A stretch of 61,645 nucleotides of DNA from Calothrix sp. HK-06 (lineage in GTDB: Bacteria; Cyanobacteriota; Cyanobacteriia; Cyanobacteriales; Nostocaceae): positions 8,209 through 69,853 of the forward strand of contig NZ_MRCD01000028.1 of assembly GCF_001904745.1 (NCBI RefSeq), written 5' to 3'. The notes beneath the pieces are model-generated. The model was not told the origin of the DNA and made no database searches. It saw only the letters and a program-made list of their open reading frames with translations. Both the position numbers and the translations under genes were made by a program. Shown here piece after piece: positions 45,431-56,291 of the stretch (position 1 is the first letter of the stretch; every line of letters begins with the position of its first letter).

Positions 45431-46447
45431 TTAATAAGCTAAATTAATTGGTATTCCTCCAGAATGGAGTGATTTTGTGAGGGCAGTTAAAATTTGTACT
45501 AGTTCGGCGCCTATTTTGGCATCGGAGATAGTTGGGTAAGTGTTGCTTTGTATGCATTGTAGGAAATGGCTGCAAACTTTTTTTAATGGTTCTGCTTTTT
45601 CGAGTTCTAATATTTGTTGACTTTGGTTGACTGGAATATATAGATTTCCCTGTATTTCAAATTCTCCGTTTATTAAAGTTAACGGCGCCTGTGACATTTC
45701 GTCAAATATTAAGCTACCTTTACTACCGACAATACCGAGGCGCCTTTGTTTATCATTATTTAACCAGCATAGGTGAATATGCGCGGTAAAGCCACTTTTG
45801 TAAGTTAATGTTGCCCAAACTAAATCAGCTAAATTAGATTTTTGTTGTAGCCATACTGTACCAGTTGCTTGTACTCTAACTGGGACTTCTCCTAACCAAG
45901 TATTAAAAATAGCAATATCGTGAATTGCTAAATCCCAAAGCGCATCAACGTCTTGCCGCACTGGTCCTAAGTGAGTACGAGTAGCGTAACCGTAGCGCAA
46001 ATCACCAATACTTCCCGACTCAATAACACTTTTACCACGTTCTACAGCAGGATGGAATAAATAAGTATGGTCAACCATCAATATTCGTTGCTGCGCTAAT
46101 GCTAAGTCACATAGCTCACGACATTCTGAAGTTAAGAGCGTCAAAGGTTTCTCTGCTAGTACATGCAGGCGCCATTTTAAAGCATCTGCAATTAAAGAAT
46201 AATGAGTTGTTGCTGGAGTGGCAATTATTACTGCTTCGAGTTCATTGATATGTTGCAATGTTTGAGCATCAGTAGTTAGCACAACATCATCACCTAAATT
46301 ATGCTGATGTTTAACTGCTTCTAAGCGTTCTGGGTTGGGGTCTACGACTGCTTTTAAATTAGCTTGCGGATGCTCTAATAAAATTCTCAACCAGTGAACA
46401 CCCCAGCGTCCAACACCAATAACCGCAGTATTAATTTTATTTAACAT
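45431..46447 (-). CDS. Gfo/Idh/MocA-family oxidoreductase
   Basis: 338 residues. N-terminal Rossmann fold (AVIGVGRWGVHWLRILLEHP) with NAD(P)-binding, VIIATPATTHYSLIADALK and HVLAEKPLTLLTSECREL (the conserved E-K-P). The C-terminal domain has WDLAIHDIAIFNTWLGEVPV including the catalytic-type H-D-I. Family members oxidise or reduce sugars and related compounds; the substrate is undetermined. Confidence 0.9.
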   Translation of the reverse strand: MLNKINTAVIGVGRWGVHWLRILLEHPQANLKAVVDPNPERLEAVKHQHNLGDDVVLTTDAQTLQHINELEAVIIATPATTHYSLIADALKWRLHVLAEKPLTLLTSECRELCDLALAQQRILMVDHTYLFHPAVERGKSVIESGSIGDLRYGYATRTHLGPVRQDVDALWDLAIHDIAIFNTWLGEVPVRVQATGTVWLQQKSNLADLVWATLTYKSGFTAHIHLCWLNNDKQRRLGIVGSKGSLIFDEMSQAPLTLINGEFEIQGNLYIPVNQSQQILELEKAEPLKKVCSHFLQCIQSNTYPTISDAKIGAELVQILTALTKSLHSGGIPINLAY

Positions 46448-46546
46448 AGCTTGATATTCTAGTTTTCATCAATAAAAAGATAGTGTTTTATTATACATTG
46501 ACATCTCATTATAAGAGTGTAGGGTAGGCCGAAGCCCACCTTACTA

Positions 46547-46561
46547 TTACATCCGTTGCAA
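46547..46561 (-). repeat. R1 repeat directly after rnc
   Basis: Minus strand reads TGCAACGGATGTAA starting 2 bp after the rnc stop codon. A second inverted repeat GGGTAGGC / GCCCACC (46521-46541) follows. Confidence 0.7.
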
Positions 46562-46562
46562 A

Positions 46563-47285
46563 TTAGGCATTTTTTTGTTCTGAATCTAAAGCAAAAAAAG
46601 CTACTTTAGCGGCAGCTTGTTCGGCTGCTTTTATCGAGCGTCCTTTACCTTGACCGAGTTTTTTATCGTGCAACCAAACTTCGGCGCTAAAACGGTCTTC
46701 GTTGTGCTGCACGTTGGTAATTTCTACGACTCGATACTCAGGCAAAACCTTAAATTGTGCTTGCGTCCATTCCTGAAGTGCTGCTTTATAGTTTAGACGC
46801 GCTGGGTCTTGACGTATTTGATTGGTAAGTTCTTTAAAATGCGAGTCTAACCAAGGCCGAATTAATTCTAAATTGTTTGTACTCAAGTATAAGGCGCCGA
46901 GAACAGCTTCAAAAGAATCTGCTAAACGTGACTCTTGACCAATTTTATCGGTTGTAGCACTGCCAGCAACAAGTAAATATAACTCTAAACCATAAAAACG
47001 TGCGAGTTGAGCAAGAATACGGTCACTGACTAATACCGAACGAATCGCCGCAAAATCACCAACACGACACTCAGGATAACTCTCCCACAGTACTACGGCT
47101 GCTGCTAAACGCACTACCGCATCACCGACAAATTCTAATTGCTCATAATTAGCTGACTCTGAAGCTGTTGGATGAGTCAATGCCATATCGAGCAAATTCC
47201 ATTTTATGGGTGCATCTATGGCTAAACCTAATTTTTTAACTAAGTTTTCAAGTTGTCGTTGACGGCGTGGGTAAGCTATGGACAT
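46563..47285 (-). CDS. rnc: Ribonuclease III
   Basis: 240-residue double-strand-specific endoribonuclease that processes rRNA and regulates mRNAs. The RNase III signature YEQLEFVGDAV (47-57) and the second acidic block RLADSFEAVLGALY (120-133) supply the Mg-binding Asp/Glu residues. The C-terminal dsRNA-binding domain (about 158-235) contains DRFSAEVWLHDKKLGQGKGR SIKAAEQAAAKVAF. Complete. Upstream of rnpB, same strand, so two RNA-processing genes lie together. Confidence 0.96.
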   Translation of the reverse strand: MSIAYPRRQRQLENLVKKLGLAIDAPIKWNLLDMALTHPTASESANYEQLEFVGDAVVRLAAAVVLWESYPECRVGDFAAIRSVLVSDRILAQLARFYGLELYLLVAGSATTDKIGQESRLADSFEAVLGALYLSTNNLELIRPWLDSHFKELTNQIRQDPARLNYKAALQEWTQAQFKVLPEYRVVEITNVQHNEDRFSAEVWLHDKKLGQGKGRSIKAAEQAAAKVAFFALDSEQKNA

Positions 47286-47342
47286 CCAAAAATCCGTTTA
47301 TATGCAAAGCAAAATCTGAATCTGATATTTTAACTTTAAGAG

Positions 47343-47798
47343 AGAGTCGGACATAAGCCGGGTTCTGTTATCTAATAAGAAACACTACGTATAGCATCTC
47401 TATATTAAACGGCAGTTATCTATCTGGGACATTTGTTACCAAACGCCTCAAGCGGCTCATTTAACGGAACTGGTAAAAGACCAACCGTAGCTCCATTACC
47501 TTGCTTCCAACCGGGGTTTACCGAGCCAGCACCTCTCGATGCTGCTGGTGCGCTCTTACCGCACCTTTGCACCCTTACCAAAATAGCTATGAGTTATGAG
47601 TTATGAGTTATGAGTTATTAATTCCTAACTCCTCACTCCTAACTCCTCCCTCCTAACTTTCTTGGCGGTATCTTTCTGTGGCACTATCCTCACGCTCGCG
47701 CGCACTGGGAGTTATCCAGCAAGTCTGGTCTTTCGGAAGCCCGGACTTTCCTCAGACTCTTTATAAAAAGAATCTGCAACCGCCTCGCCTACTCTCTC
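47343..47798 (-). ncRNA. rnpB: RNase P RNA (rnpB) with STRR insert
   Basis: Minus-strand RNA of about 456 nt. The 5' end starts AGAGAGTAGGCGAGGCGGTT; the conserved GAGGAAAGTCCGGGC (P4/CR I region), the GCGCGAGCGTGAGGATAGTG segment, GCGAGAGG-like CATCGAGAGGTGCTGG, GGTAAACCCCGGTTGGAAGC and the 3' ACAGAACCCGGCTTATGTCC (CR V partner) are all visible. The variable P12 region (47585-47657) is a block of heptamer STRRs, a documented trait of heterocystous cyanobacteria. A TAATAT-like box just upstream could be its -10 element. Ends are approximate. Confidence 0.93.
47585..47657. repeat. STRR heptamer array inside rnpB
   Basis: Four GAGTTAT-type units (plus strand) facing several CTAACTC / CTCACTC units with a CTCCCTC variant; together they form the arms of a long hairpin in the P12 position of the RNA. 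Confidence 0.85.
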
Positions 47799-47846
47799 AA
47801 TATATTAGTGTAGTCTTGTTTTCTGTATTTACCATTAATATTTGTT

Positions 47847-48548
47847 TTATCTTTTCTTGTTCCAAGGCAGCGCGTAAGTCCAGGGCAGTTTTCGGATGGT
47901 GAAGGGACAGGTTACTATACACATTGGCGGTTTATTTGACCCTGGTTGCAAACCTACACGTACTTCTGATATGCGGAGTACCAATTGTAACGAAAATTCT
48001 AAGGTTGTTTCCTCGTTTATGAATTTTTTGAACAATATTCGGTTCGCTTTTACTGGGCTTTTTTCTAAACTCGCTATATCAACGATAGGTTTGGTCGCTG
48101 CGTAAACGCCTGTGTCTTTATCGCGCGTAAAAGCGTTTTCTGACGTAATGGACATTGTTAGTGTTTTTTCTGGCGCCACTAAGCTCGGTGTTTGGGGCAC
48201 TCCTAAGTCGCGCGTGATATCTGGAGATTTACGAATCACTCGCATTGATTGTTTACTATGCTTGATTACTATCGTACAATTATCCCAGTCCACATATACA
48301 GCAAGATTTTTTGATTTGTTCTCAACAAACATTAATAATTCTTTTAATTCACTCAGTTCATAGGTTGCTGCAAGTTTGAACGAAATTCCGACGTCATCCG
48401 CTATTTCTTGCTCTTTTAGTTGCTGATCAACGACTGCTTTTTGAAGCGTAAAGTTTATTTTGTCGGCGATAGATTCAATCATACGATTGATTGTATATGC
48501 TATCCCAATTATATAGAACGTAAGTACCAGTAAATTATTATCTTGCAT
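47847..48548 (-). CDS. Membrane-anchored protein, unknown
   Basis: 233 residues. One N-terminal hydrophobic segment (LLVLTFYIIGIAYTINRMI, about 5-24) followed by a soluble helical and beta region (MFVENKSKNLAVYVDWDNCT, SSFMI-like SVKANRILFKKFINEETTLE). No family recognised. It lies just upstream of rnpB on the same strand; transcription from it could run into rnpB. Confidence 0.6.
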   Translation of the reverse strand: MQDNNLLVLTFYIIGIAYTINRMIESIADKINFTLQKAVVDQQLKEQEIADDVGISFKLAATYELSELKELLMFVENKSKNLAVYVDWDNCTIVIKHSKQSMRVIRKSPDITRDLGVPQTPSLVAPEKTLTMSITSENAFTRDKDTGVYAATKPIVDIASLEKSPVKANRILFKKFINEETTLEFSLQLVLRISEVRVGLQPGSNKPPMCIVTCPFTIRKLPWTYALPWNKKR

Positions 48549-48625
48549 AAGGTTTTAACTTTAACTCCCACCGCGTCACAAAAAGATAACTAAAAGAATA
48601 ATAAGCGTATATTTTTGGCGCCTTG

Positions 48626-49795
48626 TCAAGGGTTATCATCCTTTAGGGAAGAGGCGTTATCAAGCCATCCCCACCGTTTGAATATCAATAGTAACCCTGT
48701 AGCGATGGCGCCCATTGAGCCAAGACAAAGAGGATACCCCCAGTACCAATTTAATTCGGGCATATTCAGTGGTGATTTTTCGGTGTTAAAGTTCATCCCA
48801 TAAATACCCGCAATAAAAGTTAAAGGAATAAAAATAGAGGACATCACGGTCAAAAATTTCATGATTTCGTTCATTTTATTACTTACTGCCGACAAGTATA
48901 CATCCATCAACCCAGATGAGAGTTCCCGGTAAGTTTCGACCATATCTATTACTTGTATAGAGTGGTCGTAACAATCGCGTAAATATAGCCGAACTTCATC
49001 GCTGATTAAATTACCGCTGTCTCGAATTAAACTATTAATGACATCGCGTTGGGGCCATATGGCACGTCGCAACTTTAAAAGCTGGCGCCGAATCTTATAG
49101 ATTTTTCGCAAAGTCTGAGGAGTTGGTTTGATAATTACTTCTTGCTCTAAATCTTCGATTTTTTCTCCATATCGCTCTAAAACTGGGAAAAAACCGTCAA
49201 CAATCGAGTCTAAGAGCGCATAAGCTAAATAATCGGCGCCGTGTTTGCGAATTATACCTCGATTGTGCTTTATTCGGTGTCGAACTGCTTCAAAACAGTC
49301 GCGTGTGGGTTCTTCTTGAATAGTCAATAAATAATATTTACCCAAAACGAAGCTGACTTGCTCGCTATAAAATCCCGAACCCTTGGGTTTTGGCATTACC
49401 ATCCGCGCAATAATCACAAGCTGGTCATCATAATCTTCGGTTTTAGGACGCTCTGCCATATTGATAACATCTTCTAAAACCAGACTATTTAACTCAAACA
49501 CACGACCTAAATCTTCGATAATTTCAGGACTACCTAATCCTTGTACGTCAACCCAAGATACAGATTTAGTATCTAGAAACTCTCCGCATTGCTGGGGAGT
49601 TATATCCTTTTTGTTTACCAAAAATGTTTCGTTGTAATCAACTAGACGGATTTGAGTTTTCACGGCGTCCTCTTGTATGTTGATTTGTCCTGGAATTTCT
49701 CCTGGCTGATGATAAAAATCTTGTATATCGTCTTCTTCTTCTTGATGTTGCATTCTCGTAAGCTTTTGTAATGATTTACGTAAATTTAGCTTCAT
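48626..49795 (-). CDS. corA: CorA-family Mg2+/Co2+ channel
   Basis: 389 residues. Long cytoplasmic N-terminal domain, the stalk helix, and two C-terminal membrane helices. The selectivity motif GIYGMNF (about 331-337) ends TM1, followed by the acidic loop MPELNWYWGYP. Homopentameric magnesium channel by family. The N-terminal 40 residues are acidic and not conserved. Confidence 0.95.
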   Translation of the reverse strand: MKLNLRKSLQKLTRMQHQEEEDDIQDFYHQPGEIPGQINIQEDAVKTQIRLVDYNETFLVNKKDITPQQCGEFLDTKSVSWVDVQGLGSPEIIEDLGRVFELNSLVLEDVINMAERPKTEDYDDQLVIIARMVMPKPKGSGFYSEQVSFVLGKYYLLTIQEEPTRDCFEAVRHRIKHNRGIIRKHGADYLAYALLDSIVDGFFPVLERYGEKIEDLEQEVIIKPTPQTLRKIYKIRRQLLKLRRAIWPQRDVINSLIRDSGNLISDEVRLYLRDCYDHSIQVIDMVETYRELSSGLMDVYLSAVSNKMNEIMKFLTVMSSIFIPLTFIAGIYGMNFNTEKSPLNMPELNWYWGYPLCLGSMGAIATGLLLIFKRWGWLDNASSLKDDNP

Positions 49796-49903
49796 ATTTT
49801 TTTACATTCTAGGTTAGCTTTTGATAAACCTGGTTTCTTCAATAAATCAGGTTTTTTAGTCAATATAAATTTACATTACATTACAATTGAGGTTAAAAAG
49901 CCA

Positions 49904-49941
49904 TAAAAAAGCAGCTTGTCTTGGATTAAAACAAACTGCTT
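49904..49941 (-). terminator. Rho-independent terminator downstream of groEL
   Basis: Read on the minus strand: AAGCAGTTTGT pairs with ACAAGCTGCTT (one G-U) and is followed by a run of T (plus-strand A tract 49904-49910). It lies 74 bp after the groEL stop, the expected position. Confidence 0.75.
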
Positions 49942-50014
49942 TGAAGATTCTAATATTGGTTAGACTGAATTAAGTCAGCCATTGGTAAAACTTATGTGTT
50001 CTTACGGCATGAAA

Positions 50015-51688
<1,674 letters not shown>

Positions 51689-51720
51689 ATTATACTTGTT
51701 AAATCCTTACGTTTAACAAT

Positions 51721-51747
51721 TTAGCACTCAATTCCAGCGAGTGCTAA
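51721..51747. promoter_or_regulatory. CIRCE operator (HrcA binding site)
   Basis: Perfect inverted repeat TTAGCACTC-N9-GAGTGCTAA upstream of groEL, the consensus HrcA repressor site for class I heat-shock genes. Confidence 0.95.
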
Positions 51748-51855
51748 GGAGTGAAAACCGTATTTATCCAAGGATTAGATACAGATATATTTGAAAAAAA
51801 TGATTAATATACAGTTGTTCATAGAGTTCACTAACAGTATTTGTTGAGTCGGGAG

Positions 51856-52953
51856 ATGGATATAAACGGGTTTCTTCAGTCTCTCGGAATAGCCGACCCT
51901 GGCGGTTCCGGCTGGTTGGCAGTGGTGTTTACCTTTATGCTGGCTTGGATTGTTACATGGCGATTTATTCCCACTGTTCGGAAATTTGCACTACGTGTGG
52001 GATGGGCCGACCAACCCAATGCGCGGCGCCTCAACCGAGAACCATTACCAAATGCAGGAGGTTTGGCGATATACACAGGTGTAATTGCAGCGCTGGTATT
52101 AGCAAGCCTACTGAGACCAATTGAGGTTCAAAATGTATTAATACAGGTTCTAACAATTTTGTTAGGAGGTTCAATCCTAGTCTTAATTGGTTTTATTGAT
52201 GACCAGTTTGGCTTACCATCGTCCGTGCGAATGTTAGTGCAAGTACTAACGGCACTATTACTTGTAGCTAATGGTATTAGTATTGAAATAACTATTGGCA
52301 CTCCTTTTGACTCAACCCTGTCAATTTTTGTTACCGTACTGTGGGTAGTAGGAATTACCAATGCCATTAATCTAATGGATGGTATGGATGGATTAGTTGG
52401 AGGAATTGGATTTATTACAGCGATGAGTTTACTTGCAGTGAGTGCCCAAATTCCTAACCGTGCTGCGGCAACATTAGTTTTAGCAGCTTTGGGAGGAGCA
52501 GCGCTAGGCTTTTTGCGGCATAACTTTCATCCATCGCGAATAATTATGGGGGATGCAGGCGCCTATTTTTTTGGTTATGTTTTAGCGGCAACAGCGATAT
52601 TAGGAAAACTTCAAGCTTCTACTATTTTTGCACTGGTACCTCCAGTATTATTTTTGCTATTACCTGTACTTGACACAACTCAAGTAGTAATTAGGCGCCT
52701 TCTTGCAGGTAAAAACCCTATGAACACCCCAGGTAAAGACCACCTGCACCATCGACTACTAGCATGGGGTTTATCGCAGCGTCATGCAGCTTTTACATTA
52801 TGGTCTATTGCCTTATTCTCAAACTTATTAGCAATGCACTTTCAGCGCTTAAATTTAATGCAAATAGCTGCAACTGTAAGTAGTATAATAGTATTGTTAG
52901 CCTTTACCGTATGGCAACGCATCCGAGCCGCAAAAATGCCAATCAAAAATTAA
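51856..52953 (+). CDS. WecA/MraY-family polyprenyl-phosphate glycosyl-1-phosphate transferase
   Basis: 365 residues from the ATG at 51856; a TTG five codons upstream is the alternative. Multi-pass membrane enzyme that transfers GlcNAc-1-P to undecaprenyl phosphate, starting cell-wall or O-antigen-like polymers. Motifs: NAGGLAIYTG, FIDDQFGLPSSVRM (DDQ), NAINLMDGMDGLVGG, GDAGAYFFGYVL and KDHLHHRLL (the H-L-H-H loop). Ten or eleven hydrophobic helices. Divergent from groEL; 108 bp lie between CIRCE and its start. Confidence 0.9.
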   Translation: MDINGFLQSLGIADPGGSGWLAVVFTFMLAWIVTWRFIPTVRKFALRVGWADQPNARRLNREPLPNAGGLAIYTGVIAALVLASLLRPIEVQNVLIQVLTILLGGSILVLIGFIDDQFGLPSSVRMLVQVLTALLLVANGISIEITIGTPFDSTLSIFVTVLWVVGITNAINLMDGMDGLVGGIGFITAMSLLAVSAQIPNRAAATLVLAALGGAALGFLRHNFHPSRIIMGDAGAYFFGYVLAATAILGKLQASTIFALVPPVLFLLLPVLDTTQVVIRRLLAGKNPMNTPGKDHLHHRLLAWGLSQRHAAFTLWSIALFSNLLAMHFQRLNLMQIAATVSSIIVLLAFTVWQRIRAAKMPIKN

Positions 52954-53002
52954 AAGTTAGGAGTTAGGAGTTAAAAATTCATAACTCATAACTCATAACT
53001 CT
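52954..53002. repeat. STRR inverted pair
   Basis: AGTTAGGAGTTAGGAGTTA (52957-52975) facing CATAACTCATAACTCATAAC (52980-52999). Fills the whole gap between two convergent genes, and its end encodes nothing. Likely hairpin. Confidence 0.8.
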
Positions 53003-53767
53003 TTAAGCCATCACCATTCCACCATCGACGTTAAATACTTGTCCGGTAATGTAGGCACCTGCGGGATCAGATGCTAAAAAGCGCACCATACCCGCTATTT
53101 CTTCAGGTTTACCAAAGCGTGCGAGTGGGATAAATTTGAGTATTTCTTCTGTATTGCTGAGTTTGTCGGTCATATCAGTAGCAATAAAACCAGGTGCCAC
53201 AGCATTAACTGTAATGCCACGTGGCGCCAATTCCTTTGCTACCGTTTTTGTAAAGCCAATTACACCAGCTTTGGCAGCACTATAATTTGCCTGTCCAGGA
53301 TTACCCATTTGTCCTGCTACAGAGGTAATATTCACAATCCTGCCTGAACGCTGCTTTAGCATGATTTTACTGGCTGCGCGTGTACAGTAAAACACACCTG
53401 TTAAATTAAGGTCTATCACAGCTTGCCAATCTTCAGGCTTCATTCGCAATAACAATGTGTCGCGCGTAATGCCTGCATTATTAACTAAAATATCAACGCG
53501 CCCAAATTTTTCCATAACGGCATTAAATAGCGCATCCACTTCTGATACTGAAGAAACATCAGCTTTTATCGCAATCGCAGTTCCACCAACACTAGTAATT
53601 GTATCAACTACTGCATCAGCAGCACTGTTGGACGCGGCATAGTTCACTACTACGCTTGCTCCAAACTTAGCCAATTCAATCGCACTTGCACGCCCAATAC
53701 CTCTGGAAGCACCTGTAATAATTGCAACTTGTCCACGTATAATTTGCAGGTTTTCTGGCAATTCCAT
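53003..53767 (-). CDS. fabG: 3-oxoacyl-[acyl-carrier-protein] reductase FabG
   Basis: 254-residue SDR of the classical FabG type: AIITGASRGIGRASAIELAK (NADP loop), ILVNNAGITRDTLLLRMKPE DW, and the active-site NITSVAGQMGNPGQANYSAA KAGVIGFTKT (Ser, Tyr, Lys in S...YSAAK). It ends GQVFNVDGGMVMA. Length fits. Reduces 3-oxoacyl-ACP in fatty-acid synthesis; the closing VDGGM fits FabG rather than a generic SDR. Confidence 0.93.
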   Translation of the reverse strand: MELPENLQIIRGQVAIITGASRGIGRASAIELAKFGASVVVNYAASNSAADAVVDTITSVGGTAIAIKADVSSVSEVDALFNAVMEKFGRVDILVNNAGITRDTLLLRMKPEDWQAVIDLNLTGVFYCTRAASKIMLKQRSGRIVNITSVAGQMGNPGQANYSAAKAGVIGFTKTVAKELAPRGITVNAVAPGFIATDMTDKLSNTEEILKFIPLARFGKPEEIAGMVRFLASDPAGAYITGQVFNVDGGMVMA

Positions 53768-54102
53768 TCTTTATTCCTCCCGATTTTATTCTCATAGCGC
53801 GCTTGCATCAATCTTACAGGCTAAGGGGAATAAACAAGGAACCATAATTAAATCTCTATGGAGGAAAATTATATATCGGCTAAAAATCTATTTTATAAAC
53901 TAACCTTATGGATTTTTTAAATCTATAGAAAGTATTTAAAACACGATAAAAAAATAAATTGTATTTTGTTGATTTATTGGTATATTTATTACCAGCACTA
54001 CTTCTGTATAAACGTCAACTTAACAGTTTTTAACAATGTATTTTGTATAATACAATACATTTAACTTTATGTTAAAAAATGTTAAGGACGAATTATTAAG
54101 AA
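53768..54102 (+). promoter_or_regulatory. AT-rich interval upstream of the CRP-family gene
   Basis: 335 bp between divergent fabG and the CRP-family gene. Very AT-rich, with poly-T/A tracts near 53930-53965 and 54045-54075. No repeat family and no GGCGCC. It should hold both promoters; no specific operator can be named. Confidence 0.4.
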
Positions 54103-54144
54103 TTGGTATTAGTTGTTCCTAATTCAAGACCCGGCTATAAGCTT

Positions 54145-54732
54145 ATGACTCCTTTGTATCAAGTTAGTGATTCTCCTGCGCTTGCCAGTAAAAAGTATTT
54201 TTCGCGCCGTGAGTTAATGCCTTCGCAAAATAGTAGCGTCTGGCAAATTCAAAGTGGTTCTGTACGAACTATGACTTATTTAGATGATGGTACAATTGTC
54301 ACCTTGGGAATTTGGGGTGTAGGAGATATTGTTGGCAGTGCCTTATCGACTATAGAGCCACACATTATAGAATGTTTGAGTGCGGTAGAAGCTGTAGCGC
54401 TACCTTTAGACCGTCAAAATAAGATGGTGGAATCATTAGCAGCACACGTTGAGCAAGCAGAAGAATTGATGGTAATTCGTAGCTACCGAACAGTAGATTC
54501 GATGTTACTAAAATTATTAGGATGGCTGGCTAAAAGATTTGGACGCACTGTTGATAATGGGCAGTTGATTGATTTACGCCTTACAAATCAAGATGTAGCG
54601 GAAATACTTTGCTCTACTCGCGTTACAGTGTCACGTGTTCTGACGCAGTTTGAAGACCAAGGTCTGATACAGCGACTTCCTTTACATCGTATTGTTTTGT
54701 GTAACCAAGAAACTTTGCGTCGTGCTGGTTAA
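54145..54732 (+). CDS. CRP/FNR-family transcription regulator
   Basis: 195 residues from the ATG at 54145 (MTPLYQVSDSPALASKKYFS); a TTG 14 codons upstream is the alternative. Shortened cyclic-nucleotide-type beta barrel (MPSQNSSVWQIQSGSVRTMT to GIWGVGDIVGSALS), dimer helix, and a C-terminal HTH (RLTNQDVAEILCSTRVTVSR VLTQFEDQGLI). The E-x-x-x-S-T-R-V-T-V-S-R recognition helix resembles CRP family members, but this is not NtcA. The effector pocket lacks an obvious cAMP-binding RxS pair, so it may be ligand-independent. Confidence 0.85.
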   Translation: MTPLYQVSDSPALASKKYFSRRELMPSQNSSVWQIQSGSVRTMTYLDDGTIVTLGIWGVGDIVGSALSTIEPHIIECLSAVEAVALPLDRQNKMVESLAAHVEQAEELMVIRSYRTVDSMLLKLLGWLAKRFGRTVDNGQLIDLRLTNQDVAEILCSTRVTVSRVLTQFEDQGLIQRLPLHRIVLCNQETLRRAG

Positions 54733-54823
54733 TCTCGTTAATTGCATGTGAAGTTCAGATGTAGGCGACGAAAGTGTTAACCAACTTAAATATCTACTTT
54801 AAAATGCGTCCTTTCAGGGGCAC

Positions 54824-54848
54824 GTAGGGTGGGCACTGCCCACCTTAC
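54824..54848. terminator. Hairpin at the end of the amidotransferase gene
   Basis: GTAGGGTGGGCA (54824-54835) pairs with TGCCCACCTTAC (54837-54848) with one mismatch. It lies against the stop codon of the minus-strand class II amidotransferase, between two convergent genes. Confidence 0.6.
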
Positions 54849-55624
54849 TATCTGGATATAATATAAGGATTTCCATCTCGGAACGCTAATAGTTGACCGG
54901 GTTGAATTTGTGTCCAAACTTCATTATCAGTAAGAGGTGTAGTGGCTATTACAGCTACTCGGTCATCTGGTGTAGTAAGTTCATTAAAATCTACTGTTAT
55001 ATCCTCGTCTATTAGATGAGCGCCAGCAAACGGCGCCTGACGTACTATATAACAAAGCTTAGTCGAACAATGAGCGAAAAAGTAATCACCGTCAGATAGT
55101 AAGTAATTAAAGATACCTTGTTTGGCTATATTTAATGTAATATTCTCAAGTACTGGATATAATTTTTCAATCGGTGGTCTGCCTTCTGGAAAAGCTTTGC
55201 GTAAAGTTTCGAGAATCAAACAAAACGCTTTTTCACTGTCAGTATTACCAACAGCAATGTAAAAACTAGAACTATTGCTCTCAAATCCTGGCAAATCACC
55301 ATTGTGAGCAAATACCCAATATCTTCCCCAAAGTTCACGTCGAAAGGGGTGACAATTTTCGAGGTTAATTTCACCTTGGGTAGCTTTACGGATATGAGCG
55401 ATGACATGGGTTGAGTGGATAGGGTAACTTCTCACTAGTTCCGCAATCGGTGATGCCACGGATGATTTGGCATCAAGAAAAATTCGACACCCTTTACCTT
55501 CAAAAAACGCAATACCCCAACCATCTTTATGGTCATCTGTTTTGCCGCCCCTTGCACAAAACCCCTCAAACGAGAAGCAAATATCTGTCGGGACATTACA
55601 ATTCATTCCCAGCAACTGGCACAT
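54848..55624 (-). CDS. Class II glutamine amidotransferase (YafJ-like)
   Basis: 258 residues if the start is the ATG at 55624, placing the nucleophile cysteine at position 2 (M-C-Q-L-L-G-M-N), which the N-terminal-nucleophile mechanism requires; an ATG two codons earlier (M-T-M-C) would not. Further motifs: EGFCARGGKTDDHKDGWGIA, HVIAHIRKATQGEINLENCH PF, WVFAHNGDLP. Proteins of this type hydrolyse or transfer glutamine amide nitrogen; the acceptor is unknown. Single-domain, normal length. Confidence 0.88.
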   Translation of the reverse strand: MCQLLGMNCNVPTDICFSFEGFCARGGKTDDHKDGWGIAFFEGKGCRIFLDAKSSVASPIAELVRSYPIHSTHVIAHIRKATQGEINLENCHPFRRELWGRYWVFAHNGDLPGFESNSSSFYIAVGNTDSEKAFCLILETLRKAFPEGRPPIEKLYPVLENITLNIAKQGIFNYLLSDGDYFFAHCSTKLCYIVRQAPFAGAHLIDEDITVDFNELTTPDDRVAVIATTPLTDNEVWTQIQPGQLLAFRDGNPYIISR

Positions 55625-55630
55625 GGTCAT

Positions 55631-56291
55631 TAGGCCTAATTTTCAGTCATCTTCATTTGCTATAGAATACTTTACTATTTCAACGTTGTTTAGTTCTTAC
55701 CTCACAGAAACCGGGTTTCTTTATCGATAACCTCTAATAGAAAGAAGATTTTACTTAGAAACCCGGTTTCTTGGGTTTCTTCTTGCAATTTTTGCATTTA
55801 TTTAATTCAGAGTAATTTTAATCGAGTTAAGTCTTTTTAATATAAAGTATTTAAACTCCCGGTAAAAGTCTGAGATTTATGAGGATAATATATCGAAATG
55901 TAACAATCACTCGTTTTTGATTAAGAATTGTTGCAGGTCGATGATCCCGTTGCTAGCGTATGCGAGTAAGGCAAATTTTAAATAAGTCTTTATATTTACC
56001 CTAGGAGGACGCTGAAATTCATGTAAGGTATTTCTGAAAAATGCAACTAGAAGCTAATTCTGGAGAATATAGGATTATGCGATTAATGCTGATGTTTTAG
56101 ATGTTTATGCGCGCGCAACTGTTTTCGGAATTTACGCTTCGTTTCTTATACTCGTTACTCGCGCGCGCGAGATGATGTAGTTCCACTCGTAATGATGGAA
56201 TATTTGGCTGAAATTTTCACTTTTTATGTCGCCACTACAGCAACAACATGACATAGAAGACACGAATATTAAATAATTGGAGTGAAGTGAA
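55631..56291 (+). repeat. Long gene-free interval with R2 repeat
   Basis: About 660 bp between the amidotransferase start and the SDR start. An R2 pair lies at 55703-55721 (ACAGAAACCGGGTTTCTT) and 55755-55773 (TTAGAAACCCGGTTTCTT). Around 56110-56170 the sequence is notable for GCGCGCGC runs (TATGCGCGCGCAACTG and CTCGCGCGCGCGAGATG). The latter forms a 5-6 bp CGCG palindrome. No coding region recognised on either strand. Confidence 0.55.

Noticed and set aside
53768-54102. NtcA-type site (GTA-N8-TAC) upstream of the CRP-family gene
   Set aside because: No match to the full motif with a properly spaced -10 box was found.
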